Positions 11,703 through 20,811 of a stretch of DNA of 64,000 nucleotides are shown piece by piece. The notes beneath the pieces were generated by a model that had not been told where the DNA came from, did not search any database, and saw only the letters and a list, made by a program, of their open reading frames with translations. The DNA is from Micromonospora marina (GTDB lineage: Bacteria > Actinomycetota > Actinomycetes > Mycobacteriales > Micromonosporaceae), in the NCBI RefSeq assembly GCF_900091565.1, contig NZ_FMCV01000001.1, forward strand, positions 1 to 64,000, read 5' to 3'. The position numbers and the translations under genes are program-made. Numbering within the stretch: position 1 is the stretch's first letter; each line of letters opens with the position of its first letter.

Positions 11703-13169
11703 GTGAGATGCCTCGTCACCGGTGCGACCGGCTACATCGGCGGGCGCCTCGCGCCCCGGCTGCTGACCGAGGGGCACACCGTACGCTGCCTGGCCCGCAC
11801 CGCCGGGCGGCTGCGGGACGTGCCGTGGGCGGCCGACGCGGAGATCGTCGAGGGTGACCTGCGCCGCCCGGAGACGCTGCCGGCCGCGTTCGAGGGCGTG
11901 GAGGTCGCGTACTACCTGGTCCACTCGCTCGGCCAGCGCGGCTTCGAGGCGGCCGACCGGGAGGCGGCGGCGAACTTCGCCGAGGCGGCGCGCGCCGCGG
12001 GCGTACGCCGGATCGTGTATCTCGGCGGGCCGGAGCCGCCGGAACGCGACGGCCTGCCCTCGGCGCACCTGCGCTCCCGGGCGGAGGTGGCACGGATCCT
12101 GCTGGACAGCGGCGTGCCGACGGCGGTGCTGCGCGCCGCCGTGATCATCGGGTCGGGTTCGGCCTCGTTCGAGATGCTGCGCTACCTGACCGAGCGGCTG
12201 CCCGCGATGGTCACCCCCCGCTGGGTGCGCAACCGGATCCAGCCGATCGCGGTCCGGGACGTGCTGCGCTACCTGGCCGGCTGCGCGCACCTGCCGGCCG
12301 GCGTCAACCGGGCCTTCGACATCGGCGGTCCGGACGTACTGACCTTCGCGCAGATGATGCAGCGCTACGCCCGGGTCGCCGGGCTGCGCCGCCGGGTCAT
12401 CCTGCCGGTACGCCCGCTCACCCCGTCGCTCTCCTCGCACTGGGTCGGCCTGATCACGCCGGTGCCGAACGCGATCGCCCGGCCGCTGGTGGAGAGCCTG
12501 GTGCACGAGGCGGTGGCACACGAGCACGACATCGCCGCGTACGTGCCGGACCCCCCGGACGGTCTGATCGGCTTCGACCAGGCGGTCGCGCTGGCACTGA
12601 ACAAGGTGCGCGACGCGCAGGTGGAGACGCGCTGGTCGAACGCGAGCGGGCCGGACGCGCCCGCCGAGCCGCTGCCGTCGGACCCGCACTGGTCCGGCGG
12701 CACCGCGTACACCGATCTGCGGGAACGGACGGTGGACGCGCCGCCGTCGGCGCTGTGGCGGGTCATCGAGGGCGTCGGCGGCGAGCACGGCTGGTACTCG
12801 CTCCCGCTGGCCTGGTCGGTGCGCGGCTGGATGGACCGGCTGGTCGGCGGCGTCGGGCTGCGCCGGGGGCGGCGTGACCCGCACCGCCTCCAGGTCGGTG
12901 AGGCGCTGGACTTCTGGCGGGTCGAGGAGATCGTCCCGGGCGAGCTGCTGCGGCTGCGCGCCGAGATGCGGCTGCCCGGGCGGGCCTGGCTGGAGATGCG
13001 CGCCGAGCCCGACGGTAACGGCGGCAGCAGGTACGTGCAGCGTGCCGTGTTCCTCCCGCGGGGGCTGCCCGGCCACCTCTACTGGGCCTCGGTCGCCCCG
13101 TTCCACGCCGTCGTCTTCGGCGGCATGGCCCGCAACATCGCCAAGGGCGCCGAACACCCGGCCGGTTAG
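11703..13169 (+). CDS. NAD(P)-binding atypical SDR with C-terminal DUF2867 domain
   Basis: The N-terminal half (about residues 1-300) is a Rossmann domain of the extended/atypical SDR (NmrA-like) type, with TGATGYIGG at the start. The C-terminal part (about 330-485) matches the DUF2867 type ([19 protein letters not shown], then [17 protein letters not shown]), a START/SRPBCC-like fold in other families. Two-domain proteins of this kind are widespread in actinobacteria; substrate unknown. The GTG at 11703 is divergent from glyA. The end overlaps the convergent SDR gene by 4 bases. Confidence 0.8.
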   Translation: MRCLVTGATGYIGGRLAPRLLTEGHTVRCLARTAGRLRDVPWAADAEIVEGDLRRPETLPAAFEGVEVAYYLVHSLGQRGFEAADREAAANFAEAARAAGVRRIVYLGGPEPPERDGLPSAHLRSRAEVARILLDSGVPTAVLRAAVIIGSGSASFEMLRYLTERLPAMVTPRWVRNRIQPIAVRDVLRYLAGCAHLPAGVNRAFDIGGPDVLTFAQMMQRYARVAGLRRRVILPVRPLTPSLSSHWVGLITPVPNAIARPLVESLVHEAVAHEHDIAAYVPDPPDGLIGFDQAVALALNKVRDAQVETRWSNASGPDAPAEPLPSDPHWSGGTAYTDLRERTVDAPPSALWRVIEGVGGEHGWYSLPLAWSVRGWMDRLVGGVGLRRGRRDPHRLQVGEALDFWRVEEIVPGELLRLRAEMRLPGRAWLEMRAEPDGNGGSRYVQRAVFLPRGLPGHLYWASVAPFHAVVFGGMARNIAKGAEHPAG

Positions 13170-13948
13170 GACGGCGAGTCGCTCTGCAGTGCCGGGCCGA
13201 GGAGCAGTCCCCCGTCGATGACGTACCCGGCGCCGGTGATGAAGGCCGCCTCCGGCGACACAAGGAACATCAGCAGCGCGGTGATGTCGGCGGGCTGCCC
13301 GAGTCGCGGGACGGCGAACGGCTCGGGCGAGTAGAAGTCGGCGATCGGGGCGTCACTGCCGGCCGCCGGCTCGGTGATGAACGCAGTGTCGACCACGCCG
13401 GGGTGGATCGCGTTGACGCGGATGTTGTCGCGGCCCAGTTCGAGGGCGGCGGTGCGGGTGAGCCCTCGAACCGCCCACTTGCCGGCGACGTAGGGCGCGT
13501 AGAAGGCGGTACCGCCCATGCCCATGGTGGAGCCGATGTTGACTATCGTTCCTCCCCCCGCGCGCCGCAGCGCCGGAGCGGCTGCCTTGATACCCAGGAA
13601 CGTGCCGGTGAGGTTGACGTCGAGGATGCGCGCCCACGTGGCCCGGTCGGTGGACTCGATGAGGGCCGGCGGGTTCTGCACCCCGGCGTTGTTGACCAGG
13701 GTCGTGAGCGCACCGAATGCCGTCTCGGTCGCCGCGACGGCGGCGGCCCACGACTCCTCCCGGGAGACGTCCAGGCGGACGGAGAGAGCCCGGTGTCCGA
13801 GCTCGGCGGCGAGGGCGGCGCCCCGCTCGGCATTGATGCCACCGATGACGACGTTGGCGCCTTCGGCGTGCAGGGCGCGGACGTGGCTGGCCCCCTGCCC
13901 ACCGGCGCCGCCGGTGACGAGAACGGTCTGCTGGCTGAAGCTGGACAT
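13166..13948 (-). CDS. Short-chain dehydrogenase/reductase
   Basis: This is a classical SDR of 260 residues. The cofactor motif TGGAGGQG is at residues 12-19, NNAG (in LVNNAGVQ) at about 87, the catalytic Ser in NIGSTMG, and a YVAGK motif that provides Tyr and Lys. The substrate is unknown. The ATG at 13948 has GGAGGA upstream. It is divergent from the TetR gene at 14059 and shares its operator, so it is very probably the regulated target. Its stop overlaps that of the convergent NmrA-like gene by 4 bases. Confidence 0.88.
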   Translation of the reverse strand: MSSFSQQTVLVTGGAGGQGASHVRALHAEGANVVIGGINAERGAALAAELGHRALSVRLDVSREESWAAAVAATETAFGALTTLVNNAGVQNPPALIESTDRATWARILDVNLTGTFLGIKAAAPALRRAGGGTIVNIGSTMGMGGTAFYAPYVAGKWAVRGLTRTAALELGRDNIRVNAIHPGVVDTAFITEPAAGSDAPIADFYSPEPFAVPRLGQPADITALLMFLVSPEAAFITGAGYVIDGGLLLGPALQSDSPS

Positions 13949-13972
13949 CGGGTCCTCCGGTAAGCGCGAGAC

Positions 13973-14042
13973 GGAATGGTGAGTCGATCGACTCACCATT
14001 CCGAAACTACGCCGCCGCAAGTGGTGAGTCAACCCACTCACC
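13973..14042. promoter_or_regulatory. Double TetR-type operator between SDR and TetR genes
   Basis: Site 1 (13973-14002) is a perfect 30-bp palindrome with half GGAATGGTGAGTCGA. Site 2 (14023-14042) repeats the core as GGTGAGT, six bases, ACTCACC. Site 2 lies where the -35 of the TetR gene would be (TATGAT is at 14047). Site 1 lies upstream of the SDR start. This suggests the TetR protein represses itself and the SDR gene. Confidence 0.8.
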
Positions 14043-14046
14043 TCGC

Positions 14047-14052
14047 TATGAT
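14047..14052 (+). promoter_or_regulatory. -10 element of the TetR gene, leaderless
   Basis: TATGAT lies exactly six bases before the ATG at 14059, and there is no ribosome binding site. Transcription would start at or next to the start codon. Confidence 0.6.
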
Positions 14053-14058
14053 TGCCGC

Positions 14059-14685
14059 ATGACCCCAGCGCCGTCGGCCTATCACCAGCGCGTGGCGGAG
14101 GAGAAGCGCGCGCTGATCGTGCAGGCCGCCACCGAGCTCTTCCTGGAGTTGGGCTACGACCGGGCCTCACTGGCGCGGGTCGCTGCCGACGCCGGCGTGT
14201 CGAAGGCGACGCTGTTCAAGCAGTTCCCCACAAAGGCGGCCCTGTTCGACGCCATCGTCGTCGACTCGTGGGCCCGCAACGACGTCGCCGACGTGCCGCC
14301 AACCGGTGACCTGACGGCCGGCCTGACGGTTCTCGGGCGGGACTACGCCACGCTGGTGAGCCGGCCGGAGATGACCGACCTGTTCCGCATCGTGATCGCC
14401 GAACTGCCACGCTTTCCCGAACTCGCCCGAGCGCACTTCGCGCAGGGCAAACTGCCGTACTTCGAGTCCGTCCGGGCCTACCTCGTGGCCGAGCACGAGG
14501 CGGGAGCCGCAGACATCGCCGACCCGGAGCTGGCCGCCACGCAGTTCCTCGGAATGATCTCCAACTACCTGCTCTGGCCGCGCCTGGTCCTCCCGGACTG
14601 GACGGTCACCCCGGACCGCACGACAGCGGTCGTCGACGAGGCCGTCCGAACCGTGGTCGCGCGGTACGGCAGGTCGCCGAGCTGA
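14059..14685 (+). CDS. TetR/AcrR family regulator
   Basis: This 208-residue protein has a TetR DNA-binding domain (about residues 14-60: LIVQAATELFLELGYDRASL, then GVSKATLFKQFPTKAALFDA). The C-terminal ligand domain resembles the AefR-like type. It is divergent from the SDR gene at 13948, and two matching palindromes lie between them, so it most likely controls that gene and itself. The inducer is unknown. It ends 4 bases before the convergent PBP gene. Confidence 0.9.
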   Translation: MTPAPSAYHQRVAEEKRALIVQAATELFLELGYDRASLARVAADAGVSKATLFKQFPTKAALFDAIVVDSWARNDVADVPPTGDLTAGLTVLGRDYATLVSRPEMTDLFRIVIAELPRFPELARAHFAQGKLPYFESVRAYLVAEHEAGAADIADPELAATQFLGMISNYLLWPRLVLPDWTVTPDRTTAVVDEAVRTVVARYGRSPS

Positions 14686-14688
14686 CGC

Positions 14689-16797
14689 TCAGTTGCCGGT
14701 ACGCGGGCTGGTGCGCTGGAAGGCCACGGCCTGGCCGGGCGGGACGAAATCGCGTACCGGCTCGTCGCGCAGCGACCACGCGAGGATGCGGCCCACGGCG
14801 GCGATCTGCCGTTTCTGCACGCCCCCGCCGACCGCGTCCCGGGGGTCGTCCGGGTTCGCGGCGATCGTCGCCACCGACAGCTGCGGCGTGAACGCGACGA
14901 CCGTCTCGGTGGCGTTCCGCTCCGAGCTTCCGGTCTTGCCCGCCACCGGCCGGCGCAGGCCCGGGGCCAGCTCCTCGGCCGTGCCGCCGTCGCAACGCCG
15001 GTACATCGACTGGTCGCCGACCGGGCAGCGGCTGGCGTCGGCCGCCGCGCGGGCAACCTCGGTGTCGAGCACCTGCCGGCAGTCGGTGTCGCCGGCGGCC
15101 ACCTTCCGGCCGGCCGGGTCGATGATCGAGACGACCGGCGTGGGCCGGCACCAGGTGCCCTCGGCGGCCACGGCGGCGTACGCGCCGGCCAGGTCCAGCG
15201 GCGTGGTGGCGGAGACGCCGAGCGTGAACGGTCCCCAGCTCTCGGCGCCCTCGCGGGCCATCCGGGCGTCCGCCGGGGCGCGGAACACGATGCCCAGCCG
15301 CTGGGCCATCTCGACCACCCGGTCCGCGCCGACGCGCTCGGTCAACCACGCGAAGTACGTGTTCACCGACCGGCCGAACGCGTCCCACATGTCCCGGTCG
15401 CCGTCCATCCAGTGGGTGTTGGCGTTCTCCGGGCACCACCGGCCACCGCAGCTCGCCGGGCCGGCGCCGACCGGGTACTGCGTCACGTAGACGCGCGGGG
15501 CGTCGAACTCGGTGTCCAGCGGCAGCCCGGCCTCCAGCGCGGCCAGCAGCGTGAACAGCTTGAACGTGGAGCCCGCCTGGTAGCCGGTGATGCCGCCACC
15601 GCCGGCCACCAGCTGGTTGACCGTGTTCGGGTAGTTCTGCTGCCCGGCCGGGTTGGCGGCCGTGCCGTAGGTGCGGTTGACCGCCATGGCCAGCACCCGG
15701 CCGGTGCCCGGTTGCACCACGGCGGTCGGCGCCGCCCGCGCGATCGTCTCCGGGTAGATCTCCCGTACCTGCTCGCTCGCCTTGGCCTGCACGTCCGGGT
15801 CGAGCGAGGACACGATCTTCCAACCGCCACGGCGCAACGTCCGCTGCCGCTCGTCGACGTTCTCGCCGAACGCCGGCTGGGCGTTCCACCACTGGGTGAA
15901 CCAGTCGCAGAAGAAGCCCCAGTCGTTGTGGTCGGCGGGCACCGCGGCGCAGTCGTTCGGTGTGGTGTTGGGCTTGAGGGCCAGTTCCGTGGCCTTCGCC
16001 GCCTCGGCGTCGGCGGCGCTCGCCCGTCCGGTCTCCACCATCCGGTCCAGCACGTACGCCCGCCGTTGCCGGGCCGCGTCGGCGTCGCCGTTGATCGGGT
16101 CGTCGGCCGGGGACCGGACCAGCCCGGCGAGCAGCGCCGCCTGGGCCAGCGTGAGGCGGTCCGGCGTGGTGGAGAAGTAACGCGTGCTGGCGGCGGCGAT
16201 GCCGTACGCCCCGGCGCCGAAGTACGCGATGTTCAGGTAGCGCCCGAGGATCTCGTCCTTGCCGACCTGCCGTTCCAGCGTCAGCGCATACCGCATCTCG
16301 CGGATCTTGCGCCCGACGGTGATCTCGGTGGCGGCGGCCCGCTGCTCCTCGGTCAGCCGGGGATCACCGGCCAGCGCGTTGCGCACGTACTGCATGGTCA
16401 GCGTGGACGCGCCCTGGCGGGTGCCCTCGCGGCGGTTGGCCGTGAACGCCCGCGCCACGCCGCGCACGTCGACGCCGTGGTGCTCGTAGAAGCGCACGTC
16501 CTCGGCGGCCACGATGGCGTCGCGCATCACCGGCGCCACCTCGCCGACCGGCACGTCCACCCGGTCCTCGACGTAGAACGAGGTGATCAGCGTCCGCCCG
16601 TCGTTCGCGTACAGGTTGGAGCGCTGCGCCGGCTGCGGCGTCTTGAGCGCCTCCGGCAGCACCGTGTAGGGCATCAGGTTCTTCACGCCGAGCCCGAAGA
16701 CCAGCGCGGCCGGCAGCGCGGCTGCGGCCAGGGCCAGTCCGGCGAGCACGCCGGCGAGCACAACGGTGAACATCTTGTCGAGATAGGCCCGGTTCAT
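14689..16797 (-). CDS. Class A penicillin-binding protein (transglycosylase/transpeptidase)
   Basis: This bifunctional enzyme polymerises and cross-links peptidoglycan outside the membrane. One N-terminal transmembrane helix (about 9-36) precedes a GT51 domain (catalytic Glu99 in AEDVRFYEHHGVD; RQGASTLTMQYVRN; RKIREM) and a transpeptidase domain with the three motifs STFK (410-413), SVN (477-479) and KTG (621-623). At 702 residues without a long tail or PASTA repeats it is a compact form. GGGAGAG precedes the ATG. Confidence 0.94.
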   Translation of the reverse strand: MNRAYLDKMFTVVLAGVLAGLALAAAALPAALVFGLGVKNLMPYTVLPEALKTPQPAQRSNLYANDGRTLITSFYVEDRVDVPVGEVAPVMRDAIVAAEDVRFYEHHGVDVRGVARAFTANRREGTRQGASTLTMQYVRNALAGDPRLTEEQRAAATEITVGRKIREMRYALTLERQVGKDEILGRYLNIAYFGAGAYGIAAASTRYFSTTPDRLTLAQAALLAGLVRSPADDPINGDADAARQRRAYVLDRMVETGRASAADAEAAKATELALKPNTTPNDCAAVPADHNDWGFFCDWFTQWWNAQPAFGENVDERQRTLRRGGWKIVSSLDPDVQAKASEQVREIYPETIARAAPTAVVQPGTGRVLAMAVNRTYGTAANPAGQQNYPNTVNQLVAGGGGITGYQAGSTFKLFTLLAALEAGLPLDTEFDAPRVYVTQYPVGAGPASCGGRWCPENANTHWMDGDRDMWDAFGRSVNTYFAWLTERVGADRVVEMAQRLGIVFRAPADARMAREGAESWGPFTLGVSATTPLDLAGAYAAVAAEGTWCRPTPVVSIIDPAGRKVAAGDTDCRQVLDTEVARAAADASRCPVGDQSMYRRCDGGTAEELAPGLRRPVAGKTGSSERNATETVVAFTPQLSVATIAANPDDPRDAVGGGVQKRQIAAVGRILAWSLRDEPVRDFVPPGQAVAFQRTSPRTGN

Positions 16798-16913
16798 CAG
16801 CTCTCCCCGCAGGAGCCGGCCGTACGGACCCGTTCAGAATGACCGGAACTGCCGCTTTCGCCGCCACCTTCCGCGAAATGCGCAGGAAGTTCGCGAGAAA
16901 GGATGAACCACGA

Positions 16914-17525
16914 TCAGGGGATCAGGACGGCAGCCAACGGCTGCACCGTCTCCTCGATCTCGTCGGCGACCCGGCTGAAGCACTGGTCGCCCCGGCCCCA
17001 CGGGTCGTCCAGGTCGTCGGTGGGCAGCGCGGAGGCGTTCTGCCGGGCCGCGTCGGCGGCCGCGACGAGAGCGACGCCGCGCGCGTACACGGCGTCCGGC
17101 GTCGGCTCGGCCGCCGGCAGTGCGGACCGGTCCAGCCCGCCGAGCAGGCGGCCGAACTCACCGAGGACGAACGTGCGCGCGGCGGCGTCGGGCCGCAACG
17201 CCACCACGTACTCCTGCTGGTCGGCGGTGGCGGTGAGCACCAGGTCGGCGGCATCGATCAGGTCGGAACGCAGCCGCCGGGCGGCGAACCCCTCGGTGTC
17301 ACCGCCGCGCGAGATCACCTGCCGGGCGGCCGGCGGGTTCATCTCCTCCCCCGCGTGCCACCCGCCGGTGCCGGCGCTGTGGCTGTGCACGAGCGCGTCC
17401 GACCCGGCCGGGTCGACGTCGAGGCGGGCCAGCCGCTCCCGGACCGCGAGCAGCAGCAGCCGCTCGGCCATCGGCGACCGGCAGATGTTGCCCATGCAGA
17501 CGTGCAGGACGGTGAAGGGCGGCAC
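16914..17525 (-). CDS. Low-molecular-weight protein-tyrosine-phosphatase
   Basis: The N-terminus VCMGNICRSPMAE is the phosphate-binding loop C-x5-R, with catalytic Cys10 and Arg16. The general-acid region is DDLDDPWGRG. At 203 residues it is longer than usual, with inserts in the middle. GTG directly follows the Sua5 stop with no gap. Neighbours (sua5, prmC) are the same as in Streptomyces. Such enzymes often act on tyrosine kinases of polysaccharide export; the target here is unknown. Confidence 0.92.
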   Translation of the reverse strand: MPPFTVLHVCMGNICRSPMAERLLLLAVRERLARLDVDPAGSDALVHSHSAGTGGWHAGEEMNPPAARQVISRGGDTEGFAARRLRSDLIDAADLVLTATADQQEYVVALRPDAAARTFVLGEFGRLLGGLDRSALPAAEPTPDAVYARGVALVAAADAARQNASALPTDDLDDPWGRGDQCFSRVADEIEETVQPLAAVLIP

Positions 17526-18170
17526 TCAGACCCCCCGCTCGTCGAGCATGTCCGGCACGACCTCGCGCAGCTTCGCCAGCGTCACCGCGCCCTCGCGCAG
17601 CACCCGCGGCACGTCGCCGGTCAGGTCGACGATGGTGCTCGGCACCGGGTCGACCGCCGGCCCGGCCTCCAGGTACGCCCGGACTCCGTAGCCGAGCTGG
17701 TCGCGCGCCTCCTCGGCGGTGAGCGCGGCGGGCTGGCCGATCTTGTTGGCCGAGGCGACGGCCATCGGCCCGGTCTCCCGCAGCACCTCCAGCGCGACCG
17801 GGTGCAGCGGCATCCGCACCGCCACCGTGCCGCGGTTGTCGCCCAGATCCCAGGCCAGGCTCGGCGAGTGCTCCACCACGATGGTCAGCGCACCGGGCCA
17901 GAACGCCTCGACCAGGTCACGGGCCGCGCCGGGCAGCGAGAAGACCAGGCCGTCGAGCGTGTGCCGGGAACCGATGAGCACCGGGGGCGCCTGCCGGGCG
18001 CCACCCTTGGTGTCCGCCAGGGCCTTCACCGCGTACGGGGTGAAGGCGTCCGCCCCGATGCCGTAGACCGTGTCGGTCGGCAGGACGACGAGTTCACCGT
18101 TCTTGACCGCCTCGATGGCAGCGGCGATGCCGCGGTCCCGGTCGGCGGGCGACCGACAGTCGTAGAGCAT
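17526..18170 (-). CDS. L-threonylcarbamoyladenylate synthase (Sua5/YwlC/YrdC)
   Basis: This enzyme makes threonylcarbamoyl-AMP from threonine, bicarbonate and ATP, the first step of the t6A modification of tRNAs reading ANN codons. The YrdC-fold signature is present: VLPTDTVYGIGADA near residue 30, the basic region DTKGG, and PSTIVDLTG near the C-terminus. It is 214 residues, so it lacks the extra Sua5 domain. The ATG at 18170 overlaps the prmC stop (TGATG), and a GTG one codon earlier is possible. Confidence 0.92.
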   Translation of the reverse strand: MLYDCRSPADRDRGIAAAIEAVKNGELVVLPTDTVYGIGADAFTPYAVKALADTKGGARQAPPVLIGSRHTLDGLVFSLPGAARDLVEAFWPGALTIVVEHSPSLAWDLGDNRGTVAVRMPLHPVALEVLRETGPMAVASANKIGQPAALTAEEARDQLGYGVRAYLEAGPAVDPVPSTIVDLTGDVPRVLREGAVTLAKLREVVPDMLDERGV

Positions 18171-19117
18171 CACGAGGAGTCAGTCTGCCACGCCCGGGCG
18201 GGCCCGGCGTGGGTGCCGTCCGCCCGCCGGGACGCGCTCGCCCAGCGGGGCCGCCCGGCGAGGTCCCGGTGCGCCTGCACCCGGTCGTAGCGACCGTCGC
18301 CGCGCAGCAGCGCCGGCACCGTCGCGGCGTGCGTGTCGTCGTGCTCGATGCCGATCGCGCCGCCCGGACACAGCAACGCGGCGGCCCGGCCGACCACCGG
18401 CCGGATCACGTCCAGTCCGTCCGCGCCGCCGAACACCGCCTCGTCCGGGTCGTGCCCGGCCACCTCCGGCGGCACGGTGACGGACCTCGGCACGTACGGC
18501 GGGTTGCAGAGCAGCACGTCGACCCGTCCGGCCAGGTCGGCCAGCAGGTCCGGATCGGTCACGTCGGCGGCCACCACCTCGATCGGCCGGTCCCCGGCGG
18601 CGGCCCGGCCGGCCGCGTTGCGCCGCAGCCAGGTCAGCGCGGCCGGGGACCGCTCCACCGCCACCACCCGGGCCGCGGGCACCTCCTGCGCCACCGCGAG
18701 GGCGATCGCGCCGGAACCGCTGCACAGGTCGACCACGAGCGGCGCGGCGTGCTCCCGGGCCCGCTCGATCCCCCAACCGGCCAGCAGTTCGGTCTCCGGC
18801 CGGGGCACGAACACACCCGGCCCGACGGCCAGCTCCAGATGCCGGAAACCGGCCGAGCCGAGCAGGTGCTGCAACGGCTCGCGGGTCACCCGCCGCCCGA
18901 CGAGCGCGGCCAGACGGTCGCGCTGCGCCGGGGTGAAGCCGTCGGCGAGCGCCAGCCGGCCACGCGGCACTTCCAGGACGTACGCGGCGAGCTGCTCGGC
19001 CTCGGCGCGCGGCGCCTCGACGCCCGCCGCGGCGAGCGCGCGCGCCGTCCGGGCGATCACCAGCGAGGGACGTTCGCGTTCTGTCCCTTCGGACGGGTGT
19101 TGCGGGAGTGCGGTCAC
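18170..19117 (-). CDS. prmC: Release factor glutamine methyltransferase
   Basis: This SAM-dependent enzyme methylates the Gln of the GGQ motif in release factors RF1 and RF2. The SAM loop is VVDLCSGSGAIALAVA and the catalytic motif NPPYVPRS is intact. An N-terminal helical domain binds the release factor. The GTG at 19117 is preceded by CATGAT six bases upstream and no ribosome binding site, so it is probably leaderless. Its substrate gene prfA is close by; a diguanylate cyclase gene on the other strand separates them. Confidence 0.93.
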   Translation of the reverse strand: MTALPQHPSEGTERERPSLVIARTARALAAAGVEAPRAEAEQLAAYVLEVPRGRLALADGFTPAQRDRLAALVGRRVTREPLQHLLGSAGFRHLELAVGPGVFVPRPETELLAGWGIERAREHAAPLVVDLCSGSGAIALAVAQEVPAARVVAVERSPAALTWLRRNAAGRAAAGDRPIEVVAADVTDPDLLADLAGRVDVLLCNPPYVPRSVTVPPEVAGHDPDEAVFGGADGLDVIRPVVGRAAALLCPGGAIGIEHDDTHAATVPALLRGDGRYDRVQAHRDLAGRPRWASASRRADGTHAGPARAWQTDSS

Positions 19118-19123
19118 GCAATA

Positions 19124-19129
19124 ATCATG
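19124..19129 (-). promoter_or_regulatory. -10 element of prmC, leaderless
   Basis: CATGAT on the minus strand lies six bases before the GTG of prmC. prmC needs its own promoter because the gene upstream runs in the other direction. Confidence 0.5.
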
Positions 19130-19190
19130 AGGCGTCGCGGCCCACCTCACGAGCGGGTGCGTCCGGACGCACACCGCAGGGAGGTCGCGA

Positions 19191-20744
19191 GTGGGCTGGC
19201 TCGACCAGGTCGAGGACCAGGTTGACGCTCTCCGACGCGCCCGGTCGCTCCAGGAGGCCAGCCGGTCCGCGGAGGCGTGCGCCCTGCTCGACCGTGTCAT
19301 CCGCACCACCGACGACCCGTACGCCCGCGCCGACGCGCTCGTGCAACGCCTGTCCGCGCTGATCAATCTCGGCCGGACCGCCGAGTTCACCCGGGCCGTC
19401 GAGGACGCCTCCGCCGCCGTGCGCGACCTGACCGAGCCCTACCTGCACGGGCACCTCAACGCGCTGGCCGCGCTCGCCGCCCACCACCAGGGGGCGCTGG
19501 ACAGGTGCGTGATGCACCTGGTCCGGGCCGCCCGCGCGCTCAGTGCCGACGACACCCCCGACCGGGACACCGCCTGGGGCTGGCACGACCTGGCGATGGC
19601 GTACTCGTACCTGAGCTTCCACGGCCACGCGCTCGGCGCGATCGAGCGGGCCCGGGAGGTCGGGCTCAGCGTCGGCATCCCCGAGGAGACGTTCGCCGCC
19701 CCCGGGATCCGGCTGCGCAACGCGGTCGCGCTCGACCACCACGGCGACAGCGACGGCTGCCTGCGGGTGCTGCGCGACGTCGCCGGTGACCTGGCCCGGT
19801 TCCTGCGGGGCGGGGGCGCCGGCAACCTGCGCCCGAGCAGCCTGGCCGCGTACGGCTACGCCGCCGCCCGGCGGGCCGCGCTCGGCGACCGGGTGGAGTC
19901 CGCCGGGGACGCCGACCCGAACCGGCTGCTCGGCCACGGCGGCGACAGCGCCCGTGCCCGCGACCTGCGCCAGCTCGGTCAGGTCTGCCTCGCGGTGGCC
20001 GCCGGCCGGCCGATCGAGGCGGTCACCCGGCTGGACTCGCTGCGGGTGTCCGACGAGACGCTCGGCGCGGCCGAGGCGCCCCGGCTGCGCAGCGTGGCGT
20101 TGGCGCGCGCCGGTGACCACGCGGGCGCGCACCGGGCCGACCGGCACGCGTTCCGGCTGGCGGCGCGGCGCAGCGACCGGCTGCGGGACGTCTACATCGA
20201 CGGCATCGCCGCCCGGATCGACCACGAGGAGATGCGCCGCGAGGCGGCCCGGTACGAGGGCGAGGCGCTCACCGATCCGCTCACCGGCCTGCCCAACCGG
20301 CGCCGGTTGGAGCGCTACCTGGGGGCTGTGGTTTCCCGGGGTGAGCGGGTGGTGATCGGCGTCTGCGACCTCGACGGGTTCAAGGCGGTGAACACCCGTC
20401 ACGGCCACCACTCCGGCGACCTCGTGCTGCAACGGGTCGCCGGGGTGATCAACCGGGTGATGCGGCGGGGCGACTTCGTGGCCCGCTACGGCGGCGACGA
20501 GTTCGTCGTGGTGCTGCCCGACACCGGCATGCCGGAGGCGGTCGAGGTGGCCCGCCGGATCGGGGCGGCCGTCCGCACCGAGGACTGGGAGTCCCTGGTG
20601 CCGGGCACTCCGGTCGGGGTGACGATCGGCTTCGCCGAGGTCGACGGCAGCACCACTGTGAGCGTGCGGGAGGCGCTGGGCGCCGCGTTCGAGCTGGCCG
20701 ACCGGGAGATGCTGCGCGCCAAGGCGCGGTTGCGGGCGAGTTGA
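19191..20744 (+). CDS. Cytosolic diguanylate cyclase with TPR-like sensor region
   Basis: The C-terminal GGDEF domain (about residues 355-515) starts with DPLTGLPNRR and has an intact active-site motif in RYGGDEFVVV, so it should make cyclic di-GMP from two GTP. No inhibitory RxxD site is obvious just before it. The N-terminal 340 residues are helical and Ala/Arg-rich and look like degenerate TPR repeats. There is no transmembrane segment. GGAGGT lies 6 bases before the GTG. The gene is inserted between prmC and prfA on the opposite strand and ends in a palindromic element. Confidence 0.9.
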   Translation: MGWLDQVEDQVDALRRARSLQEASRSAEACALLDRVIRTTDDPYARADALVQRLSALINLGRTAEFTRAVEDASAAVRDLTEPYLHGHLNALAALAAHHQGALDRCVMHLVRAARALSADDTPDRDTAWGWHDLAMAYSYLSFHGHALGAIERAREVGLSVGIPEETFAAPGIRLRNAVALDHHGDSDGCLRVLRDVAGDLARFLRGGGAGNLRPSSLAAYGYAAARRAALGDRVESAGDADPNRLLGHGGDSARARDLRQLGQVCLAVAAGRPIEAVTRLDSLRVSDETLGAAEAPRLRSVALARAGDHAGAHRADRHAFRLAARRSDRLRDVYIDGIAARIDHEEMRREAARYEGEALTDPLTGLPNRRRLERYLGAVVSRGERVVIGVCDLDGFKAVNTRHGHHSGDLVLQRVAGVINRVMRRGDFVARYGGDEFVVVLPDTGMPEAVEVARRIGAAVRTEDWESLVPGTPVGVTIGFAEVDGSTTVSVREALGAAFELADREMLRAKARLRAS

Positions 20745-20748
20745 GGGG

Positions 20749-20801
20749 TAAGGAGGGGCCCCCTGTTAACGCCTCCGGTAGAGGAGGGGCCCCCTGTTAA
20801 C
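20749..20801. repeat. Palindromic element family B, copy 1
   Basis: A 53-bp element with two perfect 20-bp direct copies of AGGAGGGGCCCCCTGTTAAC (20751-20770 and 20782-20801); each copy contains the self-complementary GGGGCCCC. It lies between the convergent ends of the diguanylate cyclase and prfA genes. A second copy in inverted orientation at 51298-51350 matches at 47 of 53 positions. Confidence 0.8.
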
Positions 20802-20811
20802 ACCTCAGCGG

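Noticed and set aside
14689..16797. The PBP, TetR and SDR genes as a beta-lactam resistance island
   Set aside because: No beta-lactamase or sensor gene is present, and the PBP keeps all usual motifs.
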